Shown here: in pieces, positions 36,901-48,595 of the stretch
How positions within the stretch are numbered: position 1 is the stretch's first letter
Layout of the letters: each line of letters opens with the position of its first letter
NCBI GenBank assembly: GCA_019614645.1
Contig: JABWDB010000031.1
Location: 3,663,001 to 3,727,000 of the forward strand
Source: Stratiolaelaps scimitus
Lineage: Eukaryota; Arthropoda; Arachnida; Mesostigmata; Laelapidae
Length of the DNA stretch: 64,000 nucleotides
Reading direction: 5' to 3'
The notes under the pieces: generated by a model
What the model saw: the letters and a program-made list of their open reading frames with translations, nothing else
What the model was told of the DNA's origin: nothing
The model's database searches: none
Program-made: the position numbers and the translations under genes

Positions 36901-37152
36901 ATACGGAAGCAATAGTGAAGAATCGAAAAAGGCTATCTAAAACGAATCTTTAGTGAGGGCGTTCTAAGAAATTAGTTTATACTGGGTGTTTCTAGAATCC
37001 CATCGTCGGCATAGAAATCCGCATCCGTCGAAGGAAAACCCCTAATGAAACTGTGAAATTATACGATATAGTTGCTAAATTAGAGAGCCCATTATAACGT
37101 CGTAGTGAAAAGGATGATGGGTGAGTCCAAGGTCTACAGTTGTAATGATATT

Positions 37153-37223
<71 letters not shown>

Positions 37224-40200
37224 TGCTACTTCGCCCTTTTAATATATTATGATGTCAACGAGAGGTTTGTTCGTAGAGTAGCGATACGCACACAGGTGTG
37301 GGAGAGAGGTATGTCGATTCACTTAACGGCTATAACGGATATGTTGTGTTGGACCCCCTCTGTGTAAATCCCTTTGGCGCAGTATTTACACAGGTGAGAC
37401 CAATAGCAAATATGAATAAATAGGCCTTAGCCTTGGAAGATCAAATAGACACAAACTCAACATTCTCCGGTTGTGTCCTTGTACCGAAAACGCGAGGCCT
37501 TTTGATCCTTACAAGAAACCCGCCTATGAGTAAGTTAGTTAACTCGACAGGATGGGACAGGACACCCAGCGAAGAGGATCTGGCGGCATTCATGTCAGGT
37601 TCTGTCTAATTGTATGCATTTCCTAGGTACGTATCAGAAGCCTTGGACCCGGCCGCTAATTACCTGCTTCCCGTAGGTCGAGCCAGTAGAGAAGCAACTC
37701 ACTCAGTGATAGCAGGATATAACGGTATGGTTGAGTGCACGAGTTGGGACGAAATAACTGGATTTCATACTTAGTCTAAACATTGATGTCAAATAATTCG
37801 AGGCAGAGGTTTACGCGAGGGCTCGTAAGTATCTTTCGCTCGCGTGTAGTATAGTGATTGCTAGCATATGATACATAGGATACAGTTTCCCCTTAGCGAC
37901 TAACTGTATCCATGTGACTACAATTATCTTTTAGGAACCATGCGCGCGTAGAAATAACGGACAACGGCGGTTTTTTCTCGGACACGACTTTTCCATCAGT
38001 GCGTGTTGTTGTTGTTGTTGTACAAATATCCAGTTCTTGGAACGTCAAGCGACTTTAAATATATCTTGCTTAAATGTGTTTTGTTTTAGCGGATCATGGG
38101 TCGTTTAGTTAGACAATACGTCGGAGCATGCATTCAACTGTTCAGACGTTTCGAGTTTCAGTTTGTTTACGTAAACGATTGAAACCCCTTGAACGGGTCT
38201 CATAAGCATTAATCTACGGCTACAAAGAGAGCTGTAAAGTGTCTGTTGCGTACTTCGTATTACAAGGCGTGCCGACGAGATGGGTCCTGGTGGCGTGCTA
38301 CTCTCGTTTTCAGTGTTCGTCCTGGTAAAAGGCTGACACGTGTAATTGCCGGCGTCCTCTTTCTTCAATGCTGGATTCAATAGCGTCATCTGTCTCCGAT
38401 AGAAATGCCAGCCTGTCTCCGACTGTAAAATGGGCTGATTATCCTGTAAAAAGGCAAATACACACGGAGTTATGCTTGAGGCAGTCGAGATAGAATAGAT
38501 AAAGTACAATACGAATTTGTGTTGTACCACTACGAGGTGGGGGAAGCCGTCCACATGCGCATCTACGTATCATCGTCGTCTGAATCGCAGTGTGGAATCG
38601 AAGCTAAAGAAGAAGAAAAGGAGGACACAGCTGTTGTCCTAGTGTTGGTCTAATGTGTTCGCCTTCACCGTTTTCTAAAAAGTCGGCAACGATGAGAAAT
38701 TCGGTCGAACGCTTTACAATAATTTAAGTATATATATATATATATATATATACGGCCCGACCTGGTGTCATACACTCCCGATATGTAGAAGTGTGATTCA
38801 TTCGTTTTAGTTTTTTAATTGTTTTAATTCGACGGAGTCAAGCCAGGTTGGTTGAGAAAATACAGAGCTTGGTGCAAAAGAGCGATCGACACTTGGGAAA
38901 AAGAAATTACACGGATATGCTGTTCGCTCATCTTAATCTCGACAATCAGCGCAGTATGCGCTTAGATTTCCTAAGCGAAAATGGCCGGCCTCGTCAGGCA
39001 TATTTGCTTTTCGAGAAATTAACGCGAACGATCCCAACCAGATGTATTTTACCTATTAAAATGCATGAGCTGCCGGACGACACCCTGCGTTGGTGCAGGT
39101 GAGCTACATTTTAGGCACCTTATCTCGATTTTCATGAACAGGTCACTAAGCAGTTCCATTTCGGAGGTCTTCGGACTTCCTGTTATAGTCAATGTCGTAC
39201 TTGAAAGGGTGGATGAACTGACGTTGAGTTGATAGTGGTTACACAATTGATTCTATATGAAATGAATAAATGTCACCAAACAGAAATGGTAACGCGTTTG
39301 ATATATATGTCAGTTCTGTGGTTCAGAGCCAAAATGCGTTTGCAAAAGAAAAAGTCCATGGTCTAATCGTTGAAACCTTTCGTCTTGATTATTCGAATAC
39401 AAGAAACTTGAGTACATGAGGGAGCCGTAAAACAAATATATTACTCCTTGGTCTCCCTTTCAAGGTTGGAATATATGGATCGTAGAGGGGGTCCGAATAA
39501 GCGCTAGGCCGACATTCTGAGTAGTTGAGTGTCCTATGCAATGAATAGAAATAACGCGACAGCCATACAAGGGAGCAAGAAGACGTCGAAACGAATGTAT
39601 GCGCGTCTAGCCATTGGAGAGGGGAGGGTGTCACTGGCAATTTTGAAAACGCACACATATCGATCTCGTCAACTGTCGAGTTCTAAAGAGATATTTCGGA
39701 TTCGACGAGCTGGATACTTGGCATTGACTTTGAGATATTATAAATATACATTGTAAATATAATAATCCTTCAAATTAAGGTGTTTTTGAATTCTATATTA
39801 TCGTGTACAAGAATGTGTAGAAGGTGTTGAACAGATCCCCAAACAACAAATAGCCATTGCTTTCGGTTAAGTGCTCTGTGGCTGATCTGATATTATTCAT
39901 ATTGCTAAGATGCAATTAGCTGTGATGGTAAATATTAATTCGTAGGTGCCATGTTTTCATTAGTATTCATTGGAAAATAACCATCGGAGTTTCTCGTATT
40001 TTCACTTATCTGTTGTCTGTCTAGGAAAGAATATTGTTAGTGTCACCATGATTAGGATACCATAACAGTTTTCCTTTGCCAAGGGATTCCTCCAGCTCTA
40101 ACAGAACAGACATTATTCGTCTGATATTTGCAGACCTTTATTGGATGAAGTAGCTTTAAATGGCGCTTGCTTTACGTTGACACGGCCTGTTCCTTGGAAA

Positions 40201-43200
40201 TTATAGGCGCTCTTGACCTGACTTCAGTTCTCTGTTATCAAAGCGTGATACAAGTATACGTGTTCTAGGGACTATGCATTAAAAGAAAAATCGACACGAC
40301 GATGTCCAACTCCTTCAGTGTGAGCGTTTTCTTTCTTCTCTTTCACCTAAGCCGTTACCTTTTTCCAGAGAATTTTCTGAGAGCTGTGTAACGAACTTGA
40401 GCCCGCAGTTTCACTCGAAGGGTTCGTTGAAAAAGGGGGACCACAACGGAACGTGAATCGCGAGCCGAGGTCAGCTTCAAACGATGCCGATCTCGGCCAC
40501 GCAGCCAGAACGTGTGCACCATTGCAACCTGCACCTGAGGACATAGCGGTCAGTTCAAAAGTCAGTATGAGAGGAGTTCCGTAGTTCAAGCAGCGTATCT
40601 AGACGAATTTATCCTCTAGTTTGTTATGCATACATGCCTAAAGTGATGTTTGTATTATAGATTCGAATTTCTTGTTATTTCCATTTACTACTGCATACCA
40701 CTTAACAAGGTCGTCATTAACTAAACTATTTTAAGCATCACTTTTGGGCAACGAGTGGCTTCCGGTTGCACCGTTTCGTTTGTCTAAGGGTTTACCCTTT
40801 CGTGGCCTGGCAGCGGAAATCCGATAGCAAAAATAAGTTCCGGGATAAGGACCACTCTGAGCAGATTTGGATATATATTTTTTATATTTGAACAATATCC
40901 ATTTTGATGCATGCTTATTAATTATAATATTATAAATGAGTAGTGCATTACTTATTCAGTCATTTAGTACAATACAGGGGCAACGACCCGAATATAAATA
41001 TAGACGTAATTAGACAGAAATTGTGAGGAAAACTCGTACTTTACCATAGGTGCCTATACCATTATAGAAATTATATTTTCTCATTTTATACTATTTATAA
41101 ATGATTTTAAAACTACAAAAAATAGCCCTAAATGCATGAATTCAAGTGCATTCAACTAATTTTTTTCATTAGCATCTACATAATCCATAGACAACTGCGC
41201 CTTGTCCAGATGAACGAGGTGCAGTTTTTTTTCTTCTATATTTTTTGCCGATAATCGTGCGCTCTTACTGAAAAAAAATGACGACATTTGAAAATGCAAA
41301 AATATTGAATGACCATTACTATATATAACAGGATTCTTGCAGATAGGCGCATTATCCTTAGATTAGTATGGCTTTGTATAAGAGGCTACATTTCTATTTC
41401 TTAGTGGCTCAGGTGAGAACTGATTAGGTTCTCTCGGTAAGCAGGAAATATACGAGTCTCATTCGCTCTCCCGAGAAACTCGACAGGATAAAAGTCAGAT
41501 TTAATTCGAAGATGTGTGCATCACTGTCGGACTTCAATGAAAGAAACCTAGAATCAGAGGGTGGAGGCATCGAGAGGTGGACACATAACGACACGAAAAG
41601 AGAAATAGGTACACCATTGTGTTACAGGAGTTTTTCACTCAAAGAAAAAATCGGAATGAACCACGCTGCTCTCGAGATTGAATTATACCATTTCATTTAC
41701 GCGTTTGGATATGCATATTTACTGCTCCAAATTGCTATGACCTAACTACGATACATCGCATAGCCTACGAAAACAGCCCCAAACCTTGACTGGTTTGAAA
41801 ACATCTATTTTTTCTTTATTTGTTTCTTATTAATCGGAGATCGAACTCAGTACGAGCCTAAACCATTCGGGGTTTGAAGCGAATTGTTACAGTTGAATAG
41901 CATCATGGGAAGTGTTTGCCGGACAAGCCCAGCCTCTGGGCTAAGATAGCGGGCTAATCTGTGACATTTTAATACTGCAAACACAAGAGCACATTCTATA
42001 CAACTGCAGAGCGCTCTGTCATATTAGTTTGAGAGGCCTCTGCTGGCAAAGAATTACTATACCATTATTTTTATGGCTTGCTTAACGACTGTTGTTATGC
42101 GCAACTCTTCTTGTTGCTATTACTTCCAATGTTAATAGAAGCTAAATTAGACGGCCTTCAAGATTACCGTTATACGCGCCTCATTAACTTCTTCAAGAGG
42201 AACATTCTAGAACCCTCGCATCCGGTCAATTTCCTGTATAAACATGTGTTTCCTTCTCTCAGCATACTTTCCACTCTGTCTTACGTAGGATTTCTTTGTG
42301 AAAATTAGATTTTCACATAAAAAGTAACGATTTCATTTCCCTTTGCTCAAGGTCAGAATTCGTGCGTTATTTGAAGTGTTCATTATGCAGATATATATAT
42401 ATATATAAGCTCTGTTTTACTAAACCTAAAATATGGTTGGCTAGATAATCTTTCATAGACGTTCCGTAGAAAACTGGTACATGGTTGCATATTGAATTGA
42501 TCATGGCCTTCAACGAATCCGCTTGAAGACGCTAGAGGCCGCCCTTGTCATCCTTTCAACCTCGGCGTTTCGATTAAAATGGGACGCTACGATTCGCCGT
42601 GATTACAGCATAGTCAAAGTAGTTCATTCATACGTTCAAATACATCATCCAATCTTCAGGGTGCAGGACTGGAGAGGTTATGATTATTGCAACTGATATT
42701 TCAAAGCGATGCGACTTCGGCGATTGCACAATACATAGAACAGACTAAGTATCCACTGTGCACACACAGTAGATACTTACTGCCGGAATTCAATACTTCA
42801 CCCGGATGTTAGTTGCAGCTCAGCTGTATTATTCGCTTCCATTTTTATGGAATACCGTAAAAAAAACATTTATTTGTCATTTATAATTAGAGGGTTTTCC
42901 GTTTGCTGAGAAATTAATTGAATTTCCCTAATAACAATAATGTAGTTTCAGCAGAAGTGAAAATAGAAACCCGCGTGTGCGCTCACACATTTTGCGCAAT
43001 ATTGCATTCTCTTATTACATCACCATTATAGCTCGGCCCACTTTCCATGAAAGTTTTGAATGGTTTACAATAATTCTTGCTATTAATAATAATAAAATAA
43101 TAAATATAGTAATATAATATAAAAAAGTAACAATAAAATATTAATGTTATAGTAAAACCTGCCAGTGGCAATTTACTGCACGATGAGCATTTCTGATATC

Positions 43201-43775
43201 GCAAGAATCCAGGTCAATTCGGGTATCATAGGCTCGCGCCTATCGAAATAAACCTTACTACTGCCGACAGCTGTCGCTAGCCAACTTCGACATGAGGTAG
43301 AATGCCTCGTAAACATGGCACTTGCACGGCCCGAAAGCGAGCATTCCACTGGTGCGGAATGAATGACCACTGTCTTGGGCATTCTTCATTAACCCTGGCG
43401 TACGGGCCAACTGACCCCCCTCATGGAATTTTAACTCATCTCTCGATTAGGACTATGGCCGACAGTCGACCAGACAAACTCTAGAAATAGACTTGGACGT
43501 ATGTTCAATAGTGAGAATTGTTTTGATATTGTTTTGTTTTCTAGAAAGAAAAGCTCTGAAATTGTTGTGAAATTGGTGAGAAAAGGTTGTTTTAATAGCA
43601 AATTGGCCTAGTTGTTATAATAGAACCCTTGCTAGTGCATCGATTTATGCGTCCCCGCGTCTCTGTTCGAAGGGAATTCGGCTATGGTCGTTTTTAGATG
43701 GTTAATAACGGTAATGGATGGTTGACTTGCCCGAGGTGGTGATAAAAGCCATACAAACAGTTTATTGACTTGTGG

Positions 43776-43838
<63 letters not shown>

Positions 43839-45481
43839 TATTAGTAGGCCCGGTTTGAACAGAAACCACTAACATGAAAAGGCATTCCTGATTAAATCAG
43901 GTTCATGCATAAAAATAAACGTATCAAAAACATATATATAAATATATATTGTAATTATATGATTTACACTTTTTTTATTTCGATAACTTAAACGCTTGTA
44001 AAACTGTGAATGACGACTAGATTTTTCAATTGAATTGAAAAATATATTGGAAATTAAGGTTAATTGTTCCTTGCGATAACGGAATAACCGTAATGGACAA
44101 ACGGGGTAATTTTATTGGAATAACAGCTCAGCAGTTCAAAGGTAAAGGGTTAATTGTAATGCCAGGACAGGATAATTGTTACCAGGAATGGGATTCTCTT
44201 ACGACGAGATGACTGGAACAAGATAGTGGATTAATTTAATTAGGGAAATTGGGTCGTCGCAGTTAGGCCGTATAGCGCGGGATTAGTGGAACAACGATGA
44301 GAACAATAAGAGAAGGAAAAGGTTAACTAACATAATTGGGTAATGCATCGGAATAACTGGCTATATATATATATATATATATATACACCCCTAACAGGGT
44401 CGTATTGTAGAACACGTCGAAGCTTCGGGCATGCACCTCACACATACACAAACGTATATACACACACACACACACAGTGATAATGCGAAGGAAATACATT
44501 TTTCCTTAGCCTTTCTTATGAGAATCGAATATTAATCGATTTAATTTATTCAGGAAAGTTTCTTTAATTTGCACGTGTGCCTTAGTTTTCAACGCTTTAT
44601 ACGTTAACTTCACTATTTGCCTTGGTAGGATTTTCGGAACAAATAAATAGTCCCTCATTATTATTATTATTATTATCATTACTGTTAGCATCGTTGACAA
44701 GTCGTTGGCTTACTCAGATAAACTATAATAAGGAGTAAAGTGGATAAATCCTATCCGATCTAACAAGAAACGAATGCATCTTATACGATATTAAGAATTA
44801 ACAGGGGTGATGGTTGGTGAATACCTCAAATATAGGTTTCAACTAACGCTCGTTGTATGAGTACGAGAAATGAAACCTTTGGAGGTGGACACTGTTAATC
44901 AACGTGAGAGAGATAATTAGCAGACAATAAAGTCTATTAAAACAAAGACTTCTGCATCGCGTTCCGTTAATTAAAACAGATCTTTATCACGCTGCGAAAG
45001 TTTGTCGCAATGCAAAAGTTTTGCAATAATTCGAAATTTTTGGCCAAATGCATCCACGTGCCACACTTCAAGATGGCTTCTATTTTGCGTAGAAAAAAAT
45101 TCTTGCATTGCTTTTGTTCACGTCCAGTCGTGAAAGAGCCAGGCTGAATGTCATCAGTGAGTTTGTGAATTGCAACGAGCAAAAGTTAGCTCGTAGCGGG
45201 AACTCAATCGCTCAGATAAATCAGATATCGATGTTAGAAACACAATAAATGCATGTCAGTGATGCACGTTGGCACAGACTGACGAGGTACATATGCAATG
45301 AGATCATAGCACTAATAATCATAATAATAATATGATGCTCACCGTGAAGTGCACAGCAGAGTAACAGTTGTAGTAAGAGTTGTATGACGATTCGGTTGGC
45401 AGCCAGATCGGGCGAGGCGTTGATCTGCAATGATGATGATGGTGGTGGTGGTAAGGTCAAAGGCCGACTCGGATAAAGCAT
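29405..45481 (-). CDS. Ig-FN3 type I membrane receptor or adhesion protein
   Basis: Ten minus-strand exons: 45481-45343, 40528-40359, 38443-38254, 34060-34017, 33367-33284, 31500-31285, 31132-30931, 30417-30296, 29822-29756 and 29670-29405. All are GT-AG and in phase, for 499 residues. Residues 1-47 hold a signal peptide with a leucine-rich core (VIQLLLQLLLCCALHG) behind a long proline-rich head. Residues 60-166 are one Ig domain (Cys75, Trp101, AGNYTC with Cys139). Residues 167-209 and 282-325 form one FN3 domain (VSVRPSQVFASVRWSV, PNALYQFKMWATNRLGSGEP), split by a 72-residue insert. Residues 382-406 are a transmembrane helix, followed by about 90 cytoplasmic residues without a known domain. 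The start and the last exon are the least certain parts; an upstream exon could join at the acceptor near 45418. It suggests a cell-surface adhesion or guidance protein; the exact orthologue is not recognised. Confidence 0.82.
30822..30870. repeat. (TA)n microsatellite
   Basis: About 24 uninterrupted TA units in the receptor intron between the exons at 30931-31132 and 30296-30417. Confidence 0.9.
31791..31838. repeat. Dispersed short repeat, copy 1
   Basis: Shares about 40 of 48 positions with 47208-47260, including TTTATTAAAGGAAC and GCAATTTT. It is probably a piece of an unidentified element. Confidence 0.65.
32560..33083 (+). pseudogene. Mariner transposase catalytic-domain remnant
   Basis: Decayed plus-strand frames in a receptor intron. 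A stretch resembling PPKSDQTTKWLAK lies near 32600. A piece equivalent to ASRYLEILKRLMNKWLEN is at about 32740-32785. LNDNTNA, in place of the second catalytic aspartate block (normally HDNA), is near 32815. HSPDLSPC, the third catalytic block, is near 32907-32930. Multiple stops and frame changes interrupt it. No terminal repeats were found. Confidence 0.72.
33170..33193. repeat. (TA)n microsatellite
   Basis: TA run of about 12 units downstream of the mariner remnant. Confidence 0.9.
33940..33970. repeat. (TA)n microsatellite
   Basis: TA run of about 15 units in a receptor intron. Confidence 0.9.
34349..34617. repeat. Two-copy structured tandem repeat
   Basis: Units 34349-34475 and 34498-34617 are about 85% alike. 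Each begins with a 30-base near-palindrome (GGTGTTGGCAYGC, TAAT spacer, then the complementary arm). This is followed by a small hairpin around GTTGACGATGTTC, then by a third pair (CACCACCCTT with AAGGGYKGTG). The two units differ in ways that often keep pairing. They lie directly upstream of a LINE 3' fragment. Confidence 0.82.
34802..35040 (+). pseudogene. LINE 3' end, same family as 17.1-17.9 kb
   Basis: The frame ending at 35002 includes FLLQRLSLAVHRGNAIAFL followed by a C-run and stop. The DNA around GCAGCGCCTGTCC and GAGGCAATGCCATCGCC is nearly identical to the end of the 17-kb fragment, and both continue with AGAAC/AGAAA then AATTCCTAA. Only the last ~65 codons and 3' UTR remain. Confidence 0.75.
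36210..36232. repeat. (AAGT)n microsatellite
   Basis: Five to six AAGT units in a receptor intron. Confidence 0.85.
36644..36701. repeat. Dispersed 58-bp repeat, copy 1
   Basis: It matches 52495-52552 at 55 of 58 positions and shares its terminal GGGTCAGCC-GGAAAAT motif with a weaker copy near 55236. It lies in a receptor intron. See the second copy for the A-rich tail. Confidence 0.85.
37157..37221. repeat. (TA)n microsatellite, longest in the window
   Basis: About 32 uninterrupted TA units. Confidence 0.92.
38727..38751. repeat. (TA)n microsatellite
   Basis: About 12 TA units, about 95 bp before the plus-strand exon-like frame at 38847. Confidence 0.9.
38847..39098 (+). CDS. Exon-like frame antisense to the receptor
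   Basis: A 252-bp stretch open in one frame, bordered by an acceptor-like CAG (38844-38846) and a donor CAG/GTGAGC (39099). The translation reads LVEKIQSLVQKSDRHLGK at the start and MHELPDDTLRWC at the end, with a normal-looking residue mix (FLSENGRPRQAYLLFEKL inside). No ATG lies at its head, so it would be an internal exon or a retro-copied fragment. It lies inside the receptor intron 38444-40358 on the opposite strand. No family is recognised and no partner exon was found. Confidence 0.35.
40529..45342. other. Large first intron of the receptor gene
   Basis: AT-rich with no supported exon. It holds TA runs at 42390-42408, 43778-43830 and 44361-44386, a GT/CA-type run near 44455-44475, and a stretch at 44055-44360 with recurring GGNTAAT-like motifs. 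Confidence 0.55.
43778..43830. repeat. (TA)n microsatellite
   Basis: About 26 uninterrupted TA units followed by a shorter interrupted TA block. Confidence 0.92.
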
Positions 45482-46700
45482 CCCTTCGTGAGCGCCCACT
45501 TCAACGGGGCGTCGTCACCTGGAGCACGTACTACGGACTGTCGCCTCCGCTGCGGGACACCTGATCGTGGGTAGCGAAGCCGCTTTGAGCCACCCCTTGG
45601 GGCCTGTTTCACTATCGACGTACACGCCCCATCGGAGACGGTGTTGCGATCGACTATGTCGGGCTATCCGCAATAGCCACCAGCTACCAATAACCAAACA
45701 ATAACCAAATACCGAACTAGCAGTAAACAAATAACATGACCTTATTGGCTATAAGCTACCGGACACCGTCATTGTCGATACCATCAACAACATTACGATC
45801 GTCGATTGTCGTAAACATCACCGAGAACAATTCGAACGCCATCAGTTACTCGAGATGGGTCTACTGCAGAGGCTGACGTGAGACAGCTTTCCCCCTTTCT
45901 TCTTCCTCAGTTTCGAGCTCACGGGAGCAGCACATGAGTCCGCGCGGGGGCTTAAATCAATTGGGCAGCGTAGCGCTGCTGCCACCGGTGGATCGCTGTT
46001 CGTCAGCCGAAAGGCCACCGCTTGCTTCGTTCAAGATAGGCTCGCGCCTGCTAAATGATGTTCCTGCTAAGTCCTATTTAGTCTGTCCGCCTTTGATGCA
46101 GGCCGAGCATCGTGACGGTCCTGTTAGTTGCGAGTCTCGTTTCGCTAAAGCGAACGCTGGCTTTGCCATGCCCTTTCCCGGTGTAGGCGGCAGCCATCAT
46201 CTGGTCCGCTCCCAGCATCCTGCACCATCACGAAGCACTCACTCAAGCATGCATATAAGCGCCGAGCCGTTCAACACTCGACCGATGTACGGCCACCACC
46301 CAAGCAAACATGAACCAGCCAGCTAACCAACGGAGCAACAAACGATCGAATGGCCCTATGAGCGACAAGACCAGCAGAACCTGCGAACTATGAGCATGAA
46401 CAACACAAACGGCAGTAGCACTGCTACGAGCAGATACCACGACCAGATCTCTCCCCCAGATGCTCCCTCGACACTCAAACCTCTCCTCTCCGGCTCTACC
46501 CCCAGGGCGCGTGTACGCAAGCGTCTGCCTACCCTCTCCCTAATGCAGCCTCTATTCTCGCTACACTTCGCGAAAGCTCGATTTCCACCTCGTCTTTGTT
46601 GGCCAACCGACCTTCAACCTACGGGCTCCTTACACGGGGAAAAATGTTCAGCTCACCGTTTTTTTTTTGCAGAGGAAAAATAGACAAATACCTCGGCCTT
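45482..46700. promoter_or_regulatory. GC-richer region upstream of the receptor gene
   Basis: Base composition is clearly richer in C and G than the flanks. It would contain the 5' UTR or promoter of the minus-strand receptor if translation starts at 45481. A plus-strand ATG frame of 130 codons (45934-46326) and another of 97 codons (46390-46683) are open. Their residue mix is rich in Ser, Pro, Arg and His, as expected for chance frames in GC-rich DNA. Confidence 0.4.
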
Positions 46701-47207
46701 TGCTTGTCCTTGCTCGTCTAAAGATATTCGCTGTTCAATACAAGTGTACATATTATTATACGATAGATATAGAACATGGGTGTAGGTCCCATGAAAACCA
46801 CGCGTACTAACCAATTGTCCTGGTTGAAATGAGGATCAATTCGTGTTGGTGTGAAAATTGGGCAAATTTAAAGCGGCATGCACTTGATGTCAATTCTATT
46901 TACACGGATTATTTTGAAGCACACATAGCCGCTTTGTGCCACCATTCATCGAGTCTGTGCACGGCTAGTGTAATACATAGCAAATTTTGCTGTGTTCAAA
47001 CGACGGCCCACTCGTCGCCATGCAGATTTTCTGCAGTTGCTTATACATATTAAATTTTAGTAAAGATAAAAGGTCATTTAAGACAGAGCTTTAGGTGATG
47101 TGCAAACTAGTGAATTACTAATTAATCGTCCGGAGATAGTCAATCATATTTAGAATAAATTGAATATTTCTTCTTTATAGTGAACTTTTCGGATTTGGGG
47201 AGGTAAA

Positions 47208-47260
47208 GTTAAAGGTCGCGCTTTATTGGTTTATTAAAGGAACGGCAATTTTACAATTCT
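47208..47260. repeat. Dispersed short repeat, copy 2
   Basis: Partner of 31791-31838 in the same orientation, with both copies beginning GTTAAAGGT. Confidence 0.65.
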
Positions 47261-48253
47261 GAGAGTATTAAACGCATTGTGATTCGATAGCTTATTCCTC
47301 CGAGACGCTCACTGGCCTAAGGGGGGTGGGGGTATGACATGCACTCCTCCGTTATCAACATCTAATTATTAGGTTAATTATATTGCTATGTTGACCTTCA
47401 AATAAACAATTGTTCCATCACCTTGGCAGTTGCAACCAAATCGTAGTTTATATACACGGGCTCAGAAATTATTAATAATATTATCAATTGATAGCACACG
47501 TCAGACTCGATGACTACGATGATGTTGAGATATTGAATGATGTTTATTTGCTTCCACCACTTTACTAAGGGACCTTAACGACATTCGCTCGGATGGTCGG
47601 GTATTTCGGGCTTCGTCTAGACCAACACGAAGCTGGTACCATGCATTGATGTCATGAATTTTACTGAGCTAAGCACTGCTGTGCTTTCAGGACCAGGAAG
47701 AGATAAATCGCATATCCAGGAACCAAGCCAGTGGTTGAAAGAATATCGGATTACCCTTGGATTTTATTTGTTAATATAATTTGGACAACAATTGTGGCCC
47801 GTGACCGTATTTTCTTATTTAAGAAGGGTGTCACATTCACGAAATTTAAGCCCATCCCACCCCCCTATATAGCACTCTCCATCTCCTCAGTCTCTAAACT
47901 AACTCAAAATGGAGATCGCGTTGCTTCTTTGAATATCTATTAAAGATATTTGCATTAAAATTTCTCCTTCACGGGAATCTCCTGTATCAGAGGATAATCT
48001 CTTGCCCAATGAACTCAGAAAGTTCAAAGGCTGTACTCCTGGTTCTGCTAGAGTTTCGAAGGCTGCAGATCTAAAGTATAATTATATTCTTCCATTAATG
48101 TACCGTACTTTCTATTCTGGGAATGTTCGACAGCATTGGTCGTATAGCCGGCTTGTGTTACTTCGTCATCTCATTATAAGGTGCTAAAGTATCAGTTACG
48201 GCGCAGTCCAAGACGAGTATCCTACCACTGAAGAAGGGAATCAAAGACATGTA

Positions 48254-48595
48254 TTAGGCGTTTGCAATCGAAGCGGCAAACACCCTTAGGTTCACGAATA
48301 GACAGGGTATAGATCGAAGGGTTCTGGCCAAGATTTCGTTAAAAAGTGAGTGTCTGGGGCCACGTCCCGTGCTTTTTATACATGAAAAGCCATGATGTGG
48401 ATCATCTACTGGTTCACTACAAGAACAGGAGTGGACCTTCGCTCTTGAGTGCTTTGCTCTCCTTCGATGGCAATCCCCTGAACATTCTTCGAATGTGATT
48501 TTACGCCACTTGCCATCGGAACAGCCAATCTCTATCTTAAACCGTTCAGTGCTCAGCGCCACGGGTGGTGCACGATAGGCTGAACTATCGCCCAA
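48254..48595 (-). other. Open frame with a cystine-knot-like cysteine pattern
   Basis: A 113-codon minus-strand frame starting ATG. Its centre reads FKIEIGCSDGKWRKITFEEC, then SGDC, and SCSCSEP about 20 residues later. The spacing of the first part (C, about 12 residues, C-x2-x-C) recalls the last segment of C-terminal cystine-knot domains such as that of Slit. The rest does not match, and no signal peptide or splice partner is seen. It may be an exon, a decayed gene piece or chance. Confidence 0.22.

Noticed and set aside
45934..46683. Two plus-strand frames of 130 and 97 codons
   Set aside because: They lie in GC-rich DNA, have Ser/Pro/Arg-heavy composition, no domain and no splice support.
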